A DNA stretch of 64,000 nucleotides from Sulfurovum sp. NBC37-1 (lineage in GTDB: Bacteria; Campylobacterota; Campylobacteria; Campylobacterales; Sulfurovaceae): assembly GCF_000010345.1 (NCBI RefSeq), contig NC_009663.1:62001-126000 (forward strand). The letters are read 5' to 3'. Positions within the stretch are counted from its first letter, which is position 1; the number at the start of each line of letters is the position of its first letter. The translations under genes were made by a program, and so were the position numbers. The notes beneath the pieces are model-generated. The model worked only from the letters and a program-made list of their open reading frames with translations, did not search any database and was not told the origin of the DNA. This document shows, one piece after another, positions 63,165-64,000 of this stretch.

Positions 63165-63590
63165 ATGGCAAAAAAGATAGCTGAAAAGTTTAAAATGATG
63201 ATCCCTGCCGGATCAGCTAACCCATCACCGCCGGTAGGTCCAGCACTTGGACAGCGTGGTGTAAATATTATGGAGTTTTGTAAAGCTTTTAACGAAAAGA
63301 CAAAAGACAAAATGGGATTCAAGATTCCTGTTATCGTAACAGTATATGTAGACAAGAGTTTTACATTTGAAACGAAGCAGCCACCTGCAAGTGACCTTAT
63401 CCTCAAGGCTGCCGGTATCAAAAAAGGTACAGACAACCCGATACTCAACAAAGTAGGGTCTATCACCAAAGCAAAACTCGATGAGGTCATCGATCAGAAG
63501 ATCGCTGACCTTAATACGAATGACAGAGAAGCGGCTGCAAAGATCCTTGCGGGTACTTGTAGAAGTATGGGTATCGAGATCGTAGACTAA
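63165..63590 (+). CDS. rplK: 50S ribosomal protein L11
   Basis: The 141 residues carry the L11 N-terminal [26 protein letters not shown] and the rRNA-binding C-terminal domain ending [14 protein letters not shown]-like ([13 protein letters not shown]). It forms the GTPase-associated centre stalk base. AAAGGAAG lies upstream of the ATG. Confidence 0.97.
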
Positions 63591-63632
63591 TATCATTTGC
63601 GAGAACGGGCTGTTTGAAAGATAAAATCATTA

Positions 63633-63655
63633 CCACATAGATTTAAAATATGTGG
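63633..63655 (+). promoter_or_regulatory. Hairpin between rplK and rplA
   Basis: CCACATA (63633-63639) pairs with TATGTGG (63649-63655) around a 9-base AT loop, 22 bases before the rplA ATG. It could be a site for L1 or a processing structure, but the classical L1 site is at the start of the operon. Confidence 0.35.
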
Positions 63656-63677
63656 GAGCAAAAAAGCGGAGAAAAAA

Positions 63678-64000
63678 ATGGCAAAAAAATTAAGTAAAAG
63701 AAGAGAGGCACTGCTGAAGAAAGTAGATGCAACTAAAGAATACAGCGTTGATGAAGCGATGGCTACACTCAAAGAGCTCAAATCTGCAAAATTTGATGAA
63801 ACTGTTGAAGTGGCATTGAACCTTAACGTAGACCCGAGACATGCAGACCAGATGGTCAGAGGATCAGTTGTTCTTCCTCATGGAACAGGTAAAACGGTCA
63901 GAGTAGCAGTATTTGCAAAAGATGCAAAAGCAGACGAAGCCAAAGCAGCGGGTGCAGACCTTGTCGGTGCAGCAGATCTTATCGAAGATATCCAGGCAGG
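63678..64000 (+). CDS. rplA: 50S ribosomal protein L1, N-terminal part
   Basis: The window ends within the gene; 107 codons are present. It begins [17 protein letters not shown] and contains [33 protein letters not shown], diagnostic of L1. GGAG is 7 bases upstream of the ATG. It follows rplK after 87 bases. Confidence 0.96.
   Translation, partial: MAKKLSKRREALLKKVDATKEYSVDEAMATLKELKSAKFDETVEVALNLNVDPRHADQMVRGSVVLPHGTGKTVRVAVFAKDAKADEAKAAGADLVGAADLIEDIQA

Overview
The window looks like a chromosomal segment of a chemolithotrophic Campylobacterota (epsilonproteobacterial) bacterium, closest in gene content to the Sulfurovum/Sulfurimonas group. The assignment is from gene content only: a flavocytochrome c sulfide dehydrogenase-type flavoprotein at the left edge, an SQR-like flavoprotein, CcoG (cbb3 oxidase maturation), futalosine-pathway menaquinone genes (mqnA, mqnD), the recA-eno-ftsB-like order, the tRNA-tuf-rpmG-tRNA-Trp-secE-nusG-rplK-rplA block, and a Campylobacter-type N-glycosylation locus with a PglB/STT3 oligosaccharyltransferase. 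No phage, intact insertion sequence, CRISPR array or rRNA operon is visible.

Layout. 1-9 kb: fccB-like edge fragment, small periplasmic thioredoxin, a PPIase-like/HupE pair, prfA-rpsT, glmM-lspA-phytase-like-pqiA, a DUF493 gene, moaC. 9-13.7 kb: a serine-recombinase-like regulator without catalytic residues upstream of ccoG, an SQR-like flavoprotein, and tpx. 13.8-17.7 kb: two paralogous L,D-transpeptidase lipoproteins, a DUF1566 protein, murB, mqnD. 17.8-28 kb: recA, eno, an ftsB-like gene, a coiled-coil protein, a CPA2 antiporter, bioB, topA, a DUF2279 protein, dcd and a SurA-like chaperone. 28.2-45.7 kb: a 12-heme membrane-anchored cytochrome c whose stop codon overlaps a long co-directional glycan operon (wbpB, wbpD, wbpE, a Wzx flippase, a methyltransferase, glycosyltransferases, a broken wbpI, pglB, pglC, pglE, pglF). 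Its middle third is AT-rich and looks like an exchanged cassette. 45.7-51.8 kb: a ComEA-like protein, gltX, mqnA, moaD-moaE-moeA, a CI/LexA-like S24 repressor and a DksA-like protein. 51.8-60 kb: a YyaL-type thioredoxin-domain protein, DUF309, nhaA, a SUI1/YciH protein, an lsrK / class II aldolase / lsrG-like module, and yaaA. 60-64 kb: tRNAs and the start of the translation/transcription block.

Main unusual observations. (1) The S24-peptidase repressor at 50.7 kb has operator-like palindromes in its promoter that match, in 18 of 21 positions, a perfect palindrome in the recA promoter at 17.8 kb. Campylobacterota are generally described as lacking LexA, so this may be a CI-like, RecA-linked SOS circuit. 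It has a divergent 35-aa reading frame and a 23-aa leader reading frame beside it. (2) A palindromic repeat of about 95-100 bp occurs four times between 47.5 and 57.6 kb, and its ends supply the TAG stop codons of five neighbouring genes. (3) The recombinase-like protein upstream of ccoG has lost every catalytic residue but keeps its HTH, and its promoter carries three GACGAAAA boxes spaced exactly 20 bp apart. (4) The N-glycan locus combines a GlcNAc3NAcA-type pathway with PglF/E/C, uses a Wzx flippase where Campylobacter has PglK, has no visible pglD, and shows recombination scars.
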